Assembly: GCA_014529385.2 (NCBI GenBank)
Contig: CM043944.1
Coordinates: forward strand, 85,401,884-85,465,883
From: Adiantum capillus-veneris
Lineage: Eukaryota; Streptophyta; Polypodiopsida; Polypodiales; Pteridaceae
Length of the DNA stretch: 64,000 nt
Direction: 5' to 3'
The first letter of the stretch is position 1; every line of letters starts with the position of its first letter. Positions 20,724 to 31,499 of this stretch are shown piece after piece. The notes under the pieces are model-generated. The model had not been told where the DNA came from. It was given only the letters and a program-made list of their open reading frames with translations, and made no database searches. The translations under genes and the position numbers were made by a program.

Positions 20724-21919
20724 CTAACTAATTCCTACAGAGGTCTTTGCCCAATGTCTAAGTTAGAGCCTTCAGGAGTGCATAAGAGGAAACTTCTTAC
20801 AACGCTTTCTAGAGCCGAACACCCATCAAACAATCTCAAAACACCATAGAACTTGAAGGAGACCCTACTAACACCAATAGGTCACTCTCCCTAAGGTCTA
20901 TGAACCAAAATCCCAACCCAAAACACACGGTGCAAAATCACGTAGGATGTCTGGCCAAAATTTGCAGGTCTTTGTTTCCAAAATCTAAAGTTCCTAATGT
21001 GTAGCTCTACTCAATGTGAATCCGTGGATATGCTGCAATGCAAAAGCGGACAACGTATGCTCACCGAATCACCAGATGAAGCTCGTAGATGGAGCTCGCA
21101 AAACCGGACCGTCCGCACAATGTAGGTAACCACACAATAGTCAGTCTTTTAAGGTGTCTGCCAAGAAGTCTTGCCGTTGCTTTTCAGTATGGTGCTCCAA
21201 CTTGGGAGCAAGAAACCAAGTTCCTTCATCGTTTTGGCACACTTTTTATTTACTATCATCAATGATAAGAGTGTTGTCGAACCTAATTTGTGGGTTTTTC
21301 TCTCCAAAATAACTTCAAGTCTTTGAAGAATACAAGCTTATTGTGCATCAGCCAAGACACCCTTCTATGACATAACACCTAATAGTAATGGCCGCTGCAA
21401 TTTGAAGACACTGTTTAGAATTCCTTTCACTTTAGGCATCATGAAACTGCTCCATATAAACACATTGAAAAATATGATGCACAAATCCAAGAACTTGTGG
21501 CTATCTTTGCAACAATACACTTCTTGGGAGTGCAGACTACATGTGTGGCTTATCATTTCTCCTACATATGCAAGAGGCTTTCACCAAAGGGGGTCTCTAC
21601 AATGGTAACTAAAAGGCCAATCAAATCAAGTGTGAGGGCCTGCTTATTGTATTCCTTCAGCTTTGGCACCCATATTGGGTCTAGCATAGGATATCACTCA
21701 TCAAAAATGACATCCCCATAGGGATGTACGTAACTGGAGTACTCTTCATTTTCCTTATGCGCATAATGTTGCACTCCAGGCACTTCTTGGACTTAGTTCT
21801 CTCTCTTTTGAACCACCTGGCCATTATGATTCGCTACATCTAAGCCATTTCCCATGTAATGGCATAGTTCACATCATGCAATGGAAACAGTGCAAGTTTC
21901 TCCTCCTTTGCAATGGCGT
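20724..21919. other. Spacer between element 1 and the mother element, nothing recognised
   Basis: About 1.2 kb with no long frame, no retroelement motif and no repeat shared with other parts of the window that I can see. Short frames at 21402-21721 show no recognisable domain. Confidence 0.5.
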
Positions 21920-22847
21920 TGATAGCCGAAAATGACATGCTATATGGGGTGGCCTCTACACCACACATAGCCTGAACATCCACAAGCATCATCTCAAGGT
22001 AGGAGTAATCCTATAACTAGAGAGGGGGCACCACCTAGCATAAGTGCGGCTAGGATGCAGACGTACATGACCTAGGGTAGCAAAAACTGAGATGCCCTCT
22101 AGGTAACCAACACGAAATGGTGATATAGCAAATGTCCACATGTAGAAAATACCTAGTCAATAGTCAAGAGTGTGTGTACAAGAGAGGTATGTGACAAGGT
22201 CGGAATGGAGCATACTAACTGATTGGAGAGGCCGCACGTGATGGAGCACAAGCAAAGTGATATACAAGAGACGAAACATCCCACGAATGTGGGAAAACAA
22301 AACTAAGGAGAACAGATAATGGACCCCAAAGATCAAGACAACATTGCACCCTTTTATTGGCGATGATGATACTTACAAATGGTGGTCTTGACTGTTACAA
22401 ACCTGGCTCTTGGCACTAGGGATGCATGATGAAATGCGAGTGCCATATGGTGCATGGCAAAGTTGGAGTTAGCGTGGAGGTTAGTTGAGGGAAAACATCC
22501 AAACGATGCAGCCACCGACAACGTCAATCACCAACATCGAAAGCGGCCCAAGGTAGCATGGTGCCGATGCATTCAATCCTAGCGTTCTCATGCTGCCTTG
22601 CGGGGGAGTAATGACTGCCTTATGTGCATGGAGTGGTCATGACTAGTGACTCAACCATGGTGTGGTGGATAATGGGGAAAATGGTGATGATGTCAATGCT
22701 AAAATGCCCAAGCTTGAAACCAAACATGATGCCATGAGCTCTCTAGCTTGGGGGGTGCATTATGAGCTTAGTAGTGCTTAAAATGTAGAGTGCATGGAGC
22801 TAGTGTGTTCCTCCTTCACTTGTTTCCTTTGTGCTTAGCGGAAGCCT

Positions 22848-22856
22848 CTTTATATA
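22848..22856 (-). promoter_or_regulatory. TATA box in 3' LTR of the mother element
   Basis: TATATAAAG on the minus strand, about 2.0 kb into the LTR; conserved at 58507-58515. Confidence 0.6.
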
Positions 22857-23626
22857 GGCTTGAGAGGTGGTCCTTACCTAATGGTCCTTGCAAATATCCA
22901 TTGATCGCTGTAGGGAGCCTAGATGCCTCTCTAGTAAGAGAGATAGAGAGGGAGAGAAGGTAGAGATATAGAGGAAAGAGTGGGATGGGGAGAGTTTTTT
23001 TACAATCCACTAGCCACTAGCTAGGTTATTAGGGAAGAGTGGAGTTCTGGGCATTTACAAGGGGTTTTGTTGATGGTTCGGGTGGTCGGTATGACGTTTA
23101 AGGCTGCCAAAATTGGTATTTGTTGCGGGAAGCCGAGATGCTACATGTCACTTCCTCTCGGTGCCGGTGGGGGTGTGCCTTCGGCACCTTTTCTTGTTTT
23201 GGTGCCGACAGCGCGCGACTTGTCCTTCTTCTTCTTTGTTTTTGGCGTTGATTTCTTTGGTTTTTTTTAGTATTTTTTGGTGTGTGTGTGTATATTCGTG
23301 CGTGTTCGGTGTGTCTATGGGTGAGTTTGTGTAGATGTGTGTGTATATATGTGAGTGCGTGAGTGTGAGTATGTGTTTATGTGTTGTGTGGTGCATGCAT
23401 ATGTGTATGTATATAGGGATTGTGTGTGTAAACGAGTGTGTGTGTGTGTGGGAATGAGAGAGAGGGGGGTAATTTTTGGTAAAATATGTGTACATAATAT
23501 AAATATATATATATATATATTTACGTGCTTCTGGTGCACAGGGAGACATGGCGAGAGAACGAGAGTGAGAGAGGGAGATATTGAGGGCACTGGGGAGAGA
23601 GGGGAGGGGGAGAGTGTGTGTGTGTT

Positions 23627-23627
<1 letters not shown>

Positions 23628-23705
<78 letters not shown>

Positions 23706-23848
23706 CTTTCGGGCTGCTGTCCCGACACAGAGAGCGAGGGAGGGAGTGTGAGAGAGTGAGCGAGGGAAGGAGGGGATGGTGGGGGCTGAGAAGGTGAGGG
23801 AGAGGGTGAGGGAGTTGAGAGTAGGTGTGTGTGTGTGTGTGTGTGTGG

Positions 23849-23899
<51 letters not shown>

Positions 23900-24061
23900 T
23901 CGGTGATGTTGTGTCTTCAGGCTTGAATCGGGAGCAAGAGAGAGAAAGAGAGAGAGAGAGAGGGGCCTCGAGCCAGCACCTGGCCGATAGCGAGAGAGGA
24001 AGGGGGGGGGGGGGGGGGGTTTGAGTGTCAATGGGGTGGGGTAAGGGTAGGGGGTGTTGAG

Positions 24062-24138
<77 letters not shown>

Positions 24139-24205
24139 TGTGTATCATTGCGCGGCCTGCGGGCTGTTTACACACACACACACACACACACACAACAAAT
24201 TGAGG

Positions 24206-24278
<73 letters not shown>

Positions 24279-24282
24279 GGAA

Positions 24283-24355
<73 letters not shown>
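23628..24355. repeat. GA/CA/G microsatellite block in the mother LTR
   Basis: Long GA runs at about 23628-23706, 23853-23898, 24064-24140 and 24209-24353, a CA run at about 24172-24194 and 18 consecutive G at 24002-24019. The other LTR has a similar but length-shifted pattern at 59.3-60.0 kb. Purine/pyrimidine mirror tracts of this size can form triplex structures and are prone to slippage. Confidence 0.9.
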
Positions 24356-24356
<1 letters not shown>

Positions 24357-24858
24357 CGCATTTTGCTTGGGAGCACGGTTGCCCGCCGATGGGAGGAAAA
24401 CAAGAGGAGAGAGATGGAGGGGAGAGTGAGGTCCAGGGAGTGTGGACGAGAGGGAAGAGGGAGGGGTGAGGTATGGCGGCCCACCAGTGGAGTATGGATG
24501 AGCGAGAGAGGTATGAGAGAGAGGAAATAAAAAATGTGAAAGTGTGTGTGTATATAAATAATGCATGAGAGAGATTGTGACTCTGGTTCATGCATGGCGG
24601 CCCGCCAGTGGAAGAAAGACAGGAGAGGACTTGTTTTTATGCGCCTTGCGGGGTTTGGTGGAAGAGAGAGAGGGAAATAAAAGATGAGAGGGAGTGTGGG
24701 GTTGGTGGCGGCAATAATAATAAGGAAAATGCTATTTCTTGTTGTTTCTTTACCTCCGGCTCCCCGAATGGGTTGATTCATGCGGCCTTGGTTTCGAAAA
24801 CTGGCCAACTTTAGTTTCTTTGGCCGGGCTAGAGGGCGGTGCGGCTAAACTGATATCA

Positions 24859-24876
24859 TTAGCCCTCCCCCTAAGG
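24859..24876 (-). promoter_or_regulatory. Polypurine tract of the mother element
   Basis: The minus strand reads CTTAGGGGGAGGGCTAA directly before the LTR start TGATATCAG; it shares GGGGGAGGGCTAA with element 1. Confidence 0.8.
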
Positions 24877-24885
24877 TTAGGGCAT

Positions 24886-26917
24886 TTATGCCTCTAACTC
24901 ATTTGTTTGATCATTGTCACCGGAGGTGGAGGTTGATGGTGTATCCTCATCAGGAATGTCGATAAGTGGAGTCTGATCAAACTGTAGAAAATAAGGTTTG
25001 AGCCGCCAACCATTTACTCTGGTTTTATGAAGCTTACCATCAGCTTCCATAAGCTGGTAACTCCCATCGGCATACTTCTTCCTCATGATGAAAGGGCCTT
25101 CCCATCGGAGTAGGAGCTTCTTATCTTTGTGTGTGTCGAAGTGATTGTTGAAGCAGAGCACCAACATGCCCTTCTTTAAATCGTTGCACCGAAGATGCTG
25201 GTTGAAACTAAGTCGTTTGTGCTCTACCTGTGCCGCATAATAATTGATTGCTTCTTCTCTGTCCAGCTGTAGTCTTTCCAAGTCAAGGATGTGATCTCGA
25301 AAATGCATGTTGGGCTGTTGAAGCTGGCTTGCCATCACTCTGAGACTTGCTAGTTGCACCTCAATAGGCAAGATTGCCTCCTTGCCAAATATCAAATGAT
25401 ATGGGGTGAACCCCAAAGATGTACAGAGTGAGGTTTTGTAGGCCCACAAAGCTGGGAGTAGATACTTATCCTAATCTCCAGGATGATTGTTAACCTGCTT
25501 GGTGATAATTTTACAAACCATTCCATTAACTTTCTCAACTAGGCCATTACATTGAGGGTAATATGGTGAGGAGTGCCTCCTTGTAATGCCAAGTTTTTGC
25601 ATTGATTCTCCTACCAAATCTGTTATGAAACCTGGCCCTCTATCAGAGATGATTTCTAATGGTGTGCCAAACTTGAAACATATGTGCTCATAGACAAATT
25701 TAGCTACCTCTACCGCTGTGATTCTAGTAGTGGTTGTAGCTTCCGCCCATCTAGTCATATAGTCGACTCCCATGATGATGAAGAACTTCCCTGAGTTGGC
25801 CCTAGGCAATGGTCCTATGGCGTCTATACCCCACTTTTCAAATGGTCCACAAAAAAGGATAGGTGTCTATGGTTCAGGCATGAGGGACCATCACAATTGA
25901 GGCTAGGCCATACAAAACCAGCCTAAAAGATTTTCCTACTTGTTATATCTAGGGCAAAGTGACCACCACAGACACCATCATGACAACTGGCAATTACCCC
26001 CGTAATTTCATTAGAGAGAGGGACCTTCCTGAGTATTTGGTTGTTACCCTTACAATACAAACCGTCATTGATAAGCCGATACCTTGTGGCCTTCCGGGTA
26101 AGCCATTTCTTCTATCCTTTTGTTAAATCCAGTGGACATTTCCCTATTTCCGAAAAATACATGATGTCAGGTAAGGCGTCACTACATTGAAATAGAGGGA
26201 GCTTTAGCTTTATAGCCCCAACCACCACTTCCTGCAGGCTTTCGCTTGCTAAGGCATCAGCCTCATGGTTTTGAGCCCTTGGGATGTGGTGTAGTTGAAC
26301 TGCTTCAAACTTACCCAACAGAGTTTTTACACAGCTTAAGTGAGTCCTTAAGCTAGGATTCTTACATATCCATACCCCATTTACTTGTCTTACCAAAAGT
26401 AGAGCATCTCCAAATACATTAAGGCGCTTTACCCCTTGCAAGACGCACCATTGTAAACCCTTAGTCAGTGCTACATACTTAGCTTCATTGTTAGAATGTG
26501 ATTCTAACAACTGGCCAAGCGAAAATACCTTGATACCTTTGTCATCAAAGACCACTATGCCTGCAGCTACGTTGTCGGATGCTCGCTTGTAGGCTCCATC
26601 AAAGTAGAGAGAGTGTGCTCTTTCTACCACTGGTGGCTCTGGAAGTGATTGAATTCCTTCCCCTTTAGATTGCTTCACCTTCTTCTCAAATTTTTGGTAG
26701 GTCATGAGTCCCCCCAAGCTTGCCCTTGTCGTGCTTTCCACCTGTACCATGTAGTCAAATTCTTGCAGACGAACTAGCCATTTAGTGATCCTAGCAGAAA
26801 CATCCATGTGTTGTACAACATAGGGAAACATCTCATCCATGGTTAAAATCACAAACTACCTAGGCATCTCATATGACCTAAACTTTGTAGTTGCAAATCT
26901 AAGAGCTAGGACTAGGC
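24886..26917 (-). pseudogene. RNase H end, archaeal-like RNase H and integrase of the mother element
   Basis: Reading from 26917: RLVLALRFATTKFRSYEMPR (RNase H tail), a TAG, then FVILTMDEMFPYVVQHM. Next is the archaeal-like RNase H (YFDGAYKRA, NNEAKYVALTKGL with Glu kept, FGDALLLVRQ, NHEADALAS). The integrase follows with several stops in the zinc-binding part (about 25860-26110), then WGIDAIGPLP, ISDRGPGF and CNGLVEKVNG with D-D-E intact, one TAG near 25468, and the C-terminus (FGKEAILPIEVQLASLRV, GMLVLCFNNHFDTH, RWEGPFIMRKKYADGSYQL). It ends at TAA/TGA 24886, a few bases before the polypurine tract. It once joined the RT at 36622-37773. Confidence 0.88.
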
Positions 26918-26922
26918 GCTCT
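26918..26922. repeat. Target-site duplication, left (GCTCT)
   Basis: GCTCT precedes TGTTGACC at 26923; GCTCC at 36622-36626 follows CCAACA. Four of five bases match, and both flanks are adjacent codons of the mother pol. Confidence 0.7.
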
Positions 26923-27215
26923 TGTTGACCACTGGGTCAACAACACAACATAACTCAAGTTTCGTACCAAAGTCTTATCTTTTGCGAGTTATGAAATGCT
27001 ACGAATTATGGCTATAAACGTCATTTGTAATGAGTAGTTATTCTAGTTTCAGAAGACGGGGTGCAATGGCACTTCCCGATTGTAAATACAAAGCCATTTG
27101 ACCCTTTCAACCCCATTTTTTGTTAAACCTAAGGTAGCCTTAGTATATAAGGTAGCTAGGTCATTTTGTAAGGAAGACTTTTATCATAATCAAAACTTTA
27201 GCACTGCCATTGTCA

Positions 27216-28350
27216 TGAGTTTTTTGGAGCAATGGATTGCGCATATGTACATATACATGCATGGTGCATCAAATAAAGAATTGCCCATTTTTCAGAGCCA
27301 GGTGGTTACGTGGGGTCCACATGTGTACAGGTAGGACAGGGTGTACATAGTGCATCGATTTTCACTTTACCAGTACCACTGTGTTTTTTCCACAATAAGG
27401 AGTTGGTAGCGCGTAAAACTTTTTGAGGAAGCTATCCGCGGGCCGACGACATGAGGTAAGCAGGTGCGTCAGATGGCATCTAGTGGCGTCAGGAGGGCGA
27501 ACGGGGTCAATATTTGCACGTGGATGAATACGGACACAAAGTGGTGTTTTCTTGTGAGAGTTATGCAGAAAGGTCATCATTAGGACCACTTTTTGGGGCA
27601 ACTTCACGTGGTTGTGAGACACATTATTGAAAAGAAATGAGTGCCAGGTGTGCGCATGGATGCAGCAGGGTGACAACTATGCACTACGAGGTCAGTTTTT
27701 GGCCTGTTCGGGGTCCGTTTGAGGTCATCTAAAAGGTCAAGGGTGCCCAACTAATAAAGCTAAGTGTGGGAACTGAAAAACAAGAGAGAAGACCAGAAAA
27801 AACGTGGAGAAGAGAGGAGGAACAGCCGCAGTGTTTTTTGGGGTGTTTGGAGCCTGTTTTGGCCGTAAATTGCTCATCCGAGGTCGGATTTGAGCATTGA
27901 CATTGTAGAATGTGGTTTTGGGCCGTTCCGAACGCGATGGCGCTGTCCATTTTGCCAAATTCCTCACTCTTTTCCTGTTTTTTTTCTATGTAAGTTTCTC
28001 CTATGAGCGAAGTTTCTGCTCTAGTTTGTGATTGTATCTGTCTTATTTTACCCATATTGTGTGAGCTATTTGCCCCATTGGTGTTGGCCCAAGCTCAATT
28101 GTATCTAAACATCAGAAATTCTCCTCTTTTGAGCTGAGTTTTTTGGGTGTGTGTGTGTGTGTGTGTGTGTCTGTGTGGAGTGGGCAAGTGGATAGTCTCT
28201 CTCCTCTCACTCCAGAGGTGTGTTCCCTGTCTCGGCCAGGTGTGTTGTCTAAGCCGAGTGGTTCCCCATAGTGTGTGTGTGTGTGTATCTTCCCAAGAGT
28301 GTGTTTTGGGTCGTTATAGAGGCGTTGTGTGTGTTTTCATCCCGCTCACA
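27216..28350 (+). repeat. 5' LTR of element A
   Basis: 1135 bp, TGAGTTTTTTGGAGC to CCCGCTCACA, matching 34770-35947. Contains a short GT tract (28147-28171). No confident TATA box was found. Confidence 0.88.
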
Positions 28351-28356
28351 TTCTTT

Positions 28357-28376
28357 TGGTGCCCCCACAGAGGATC
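28357..28376 (+). promoter_or_regulatory. Candidate primer-binding site of element A
   Basis: TGGTGCCCCCACAGAGGATC lies 6 bases after the LTR end. The mother element has TGGTGACCCTACCGAGGATC at the same distance from its LTR. The shared pattern supports a primer site, but I cannot name the tRNA. Confidence 0.55.
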
Positions 28377-29072
28377 TTCTTCGAGTACCTTCTGCTTCGA
28401 GCTTCGAGCTTCGAGATTCGGGATTACAGGTTGCATATTACAGGTTACAGGTTACAGGTTACAGGTTACAGGTACAGGTAGCTGGAGTATAGTGATATAC
28501 TAGCAGTGATGTCACTTGCAGTTGTTGTGGGTATGCATCACTTAGCGCCTGTTTGAGCGCATTGTCTGCTGGATTGTACGTTACTTGTGGAAACTGCCAT
28601 TGTACGCATTTGTGGAGCCATACTTGGTTGTATTTGGCAGTCCCATCCATTTCTGAGACTTGGTATGGAAGATAGTCATTTCTGAGACTTGACTATACGC
28701 GATTTGCATTAGCCTTCGTGTGAGGGTCGATAGCGTGAGGTTTTTATTGAGCTGGGGGATTCTCAAATGTAGAGATCCTTTCGGTGATACAGGTAGCTGG
28801 AGAACTCTTTTTGTGACCTCGCCATAGGCTATGTACTAGTGAGTCCTACTTGATGCTTGGGTTCTATTGTTGACAGTTTATACATACATATACAGTCTAT
28901 ATTTTGGGTTCCTACTGCTCTATTTCTGGGGAAACTCTGCCAAAATTTTTCCAAGTTATGATGGCTGGTTTTTTGGTCTTTTGAGCCATTTATGTTGTTA
29001 TGCTGCTGAAATTTTGGCAAAATCAGAGGTTAAGTCAGGTGTGCCTTCTTGGGAGTTTCATGGTTGGCTTTA
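28377..29072 (+). other. Leader of element A with a TTACAGG heptamer run
   Basis: No coding frame is evident before 29073. About 28389-28415 repeats CTTCGAG, and about 28422-28478 repeats TTACAGG (partly GTTACAG) seven or so times. The rest shows nothing recognisable. Confidence 0.6.
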
Positions 29073-29291
29073 ATGGATGATCAAAATGGCCCTCAATTCA
29101 CTCCATTTCATTTAACTCAAAGAATCCAGATAAATGTTCATGTGTCCAGGAAGATTTTTTTCCAGCATCACATAGTCTTTATGTTTGGGCCAAGAAGATT
29201 ACGAGAGATCTTGGAATGTCCTTTGCCTGTTGTAATTCCGATGATCAACTATGAAAACTCATTTGATGTGCATGTGTTTGTCCTTATCTAA
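29073..29291 (+). CDS. Leader small ORF of element A (72 aa, conserved family)
   Basis: The ATG at 29073 (MDDQNG) is chosen because similarity to the leader ORF of element 1 begins at once; 8 more codons are open upstream. The product has TPFHLTQRIQINVHVSRK, FFQHHIVFMFGPRRLREIL and the end INYENSFDVHVFVLI, nearly matching the protein from 18383-18598. It lies 102 bp upstream of the gag ATG, in the same place as in element 1. It remains open although the downstream gag-pol has decayed. The function is unknown: it could be an accessory protein or act as a regulatory upstream ORF. Confidence 0.7.
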   Translation: MDDQNGPQFTPFHLTQRIQINVHVSRKIFFQHHIVFMFGPRRLREILECPLPVVIPMINYENSFDVHVFVLI

Positions 29292-29393
29292 AGTTGAGCT
29301 CCATTGAAGTTTTTGGGGATTGGGTAGTCAAAAGTTTTGGGTTCTTGCACGTGTGTTCAAAGGGGTTCTCAAAGCATTGAAACTTGGGTAGCC

Positions 29394-31496
29394 ATGGCTT
29401 TCTCTTATCTGGAGTTTCATGGAAGAAGTGATGAAGATGTGGAAGAATTTTTGGAAAAGATGGAGGTTGCCTGCATTAGCAACCAGATTCATGACCCTAC
29501 GCAAATGTTACGCCTTCTCCAAATTTTTTTGAAGAGTGATGCACGAGTTTGGTCCAAGGCATTTGAAGAGGAGTTGCGTGCAGCAGATCCACCTGTAAGA
29601 TTGAGTTGGGACAATCTAAGGCATGGATTGGAAGTGGAGTTTGTGAAGATAGAAGATCCTGACAAAGTGTGGCAAGAAGTACAAGGTTTGGTGCAGAAGG
29701 AAGGTGAGCCAGTAGATGCGTACATACGTAAGTTTTCATTGCATGGGAGAGAATGTGCAAGGCCTTAGCACCACAGGTACCCCCGCCTGGCATGATGAAG
29801 AAGGACAGGTTCTTGGCTGGTCTTTGGGAGAATATACGGTGGAGAGTGGAGCTAAAGAAGCCTAGGACATATGAAGATGCACTAGAGGTAGCAAGGAACA
29901 AAGAGTGGAAGTTGAGGAAAATGAGCCAGTTAGGGGTGGAGTCTTCGCCCATGAGGTATGAATTTCAGCCTATAGAGTCTTTACAAGGTCGCATGTCAAG
30001 GGTTCATCACGAACCAGTGGTTCCTGTTACTACTCAGGTTATGCCATCAGTGGTCACTACAGCAGTGCAAGATGATGGGTTAAGGCAAGACATGAGGCAA
30101 ATGGTAGATTTGATGAAGAATCTCAGACTAAACATGCTAGGTCAAGTGGGAAATAATCGAGGTCGAGGGAGGTTTGCAAATCAGCCAGGAGGTGAAGAAA
30201 GGCCTAGGAATGGTGTTGGACAAAGCAATGGTAGGTTTTGGAGACAGACGCCCACATGTTATAATTGTGGAGAGTTGGGTCACATCAGCCCGCAATGTGA
30301 TAAGCCACCAAGGATGGGGGGAGAAATGTATCCATTGCCAAGACAGGTGCTAACTAGGTCAAATGATTATGGCATCGAAATTAAGGGAGACGAAGGAACC
30401 AGCGGACTGACCCAGGAGGAAAAGGGAAAGACAAAAGTGCTAAGTGTAGTCACCTTGGAGAAGGCATCAAAGCTAGAGGATACATTAGTGATGCCTATTG
30501 GGAAGAGGACCACAGAGGATAAGGAAGGAAGAAGTGCCCCAGGTCCTAGTAAGAAGAAAGGAAAGAGCCATGAAGGCGAGGATGTCAACGCCAAGAGGAA
30601 AAGGAGAGCTCGTCGAAAGTTTCATGTTTCAGATTTTCCACTAGGGGATGGGCAATTAAGCTATGACTTGAAGGAGGATCTGACGAACAGGAAGGCAGAT
30701 GTTACTTTTGGGCAACTTATAGAGATGGTGCCTAAGCTAAAGAGACAGTGGAAGAGGATGGTTAACCCAATGGAGAAAGAGCCAGAGAGAGGTTCAGTAA
30801 AGGTGTTGGCAATGGATGAGCTACCAGACATTTGTCCAATAGTAGATGTGTGGCATAAAAGGAAAAATTCGGGACAAGGTTATGTGGATGGCAGAGCCCA
30901 AATATGCGTCATAACACACTCATGCGTTGAGAAGATGGGTCTCACAGTGGTTGGGGTGTCAGGTTTTCGGATCAGATTGGCAAACCATCAAAAAGTAAAA
31001 TGCTTGGGTGTTGTAAAGAGCTTAGAAGTGGAGGCATATGATGCAAAGGCAGTGGTTGATTTTCATGTGATGCCAACAGGGTTGGGAGCATATCCTATTA
31101 TATTGGGCATGGTTACGTGCAGTGGGAGCTGTTCAAGATTGGCGACATGGTACGATTAGCCTCTATGGAAAGACAGGTACCAAGAAGCTTTATAATATGG
31201 ACACAAGGAAACGATTAGAGGAGCTTTATGAAGATGAGGATGAGTCTAGTGATGAAGACTCTTCCACGGTGACAGATGAGGACAGTGATAGCACTACCAG
31301 CAGTGATGAGGATGCTGATGTTGCATTTCTTTTGATGGACAAAGAAATCCAGGAGTTTGGTTTAGTTGCATTTGCGAATGAGGTTGAAGATGAAAGTGAA
31401 GGGCCTTATGAAGTGATTGAAGGGCTGATGCAAACCAAGGTTGAGTTGTCAAAGAAGCAAGAATTGATGACACAAATGATCAATGGAGACCTCTGA
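29394..31496 (+). pseudogene. Gag and protease of element A
   Basis: Gag starts at ATG 29394 (MAFSYLEFHGRSDEDVEEFLEKMEVA). A 1-base frameshift near 29740 moves to the frame with CKALAPQVPPPGMMKKDRFLAGLWENI. A CCHC knuckle, CYNCGELGHISPQC, follows, then a Lys-rich segment and protease with YVDGRAQICVI, where the second Gly of the usual DGGA is Arg. A second frameshift near 31110 follows YPIILGM. The acidic Ser/Asp linker then ends in TGA at 31494-31496. Layout and spacing match element 1. Confidence 0.85.
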
Positions 31497-31499
31497 ACT

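Larger units (their letters stand above)
21920..24858 (-). repeat. 3' LTR of the mother element
   Basis: A 2939-bp sequence matching 54921-55561 plus 58212-60484. Ends are TGATA...TATCA. It contains a TATA box at 22848-22856 and, in the U3 half, long GA, CA and poly-G tracts (23.3-24.6 kb). Long 'Ser-Leu' or 'Arg-Glu' frames there are by-products of the GA repeats. Confidence 0.9.

Noticed and set aside
23315-24808. Long frames encoding Ser-Leu or Arg-Glu repeats
   Set aside because: They arise from GA/CT microsatellites, are open in several frames on both strands, and lie in an LTR.
28422-28478. Interstitial telomere repeat
   Set aside because: The heptamer is TTACAGG, not TTTAGGG or TTAGGG.
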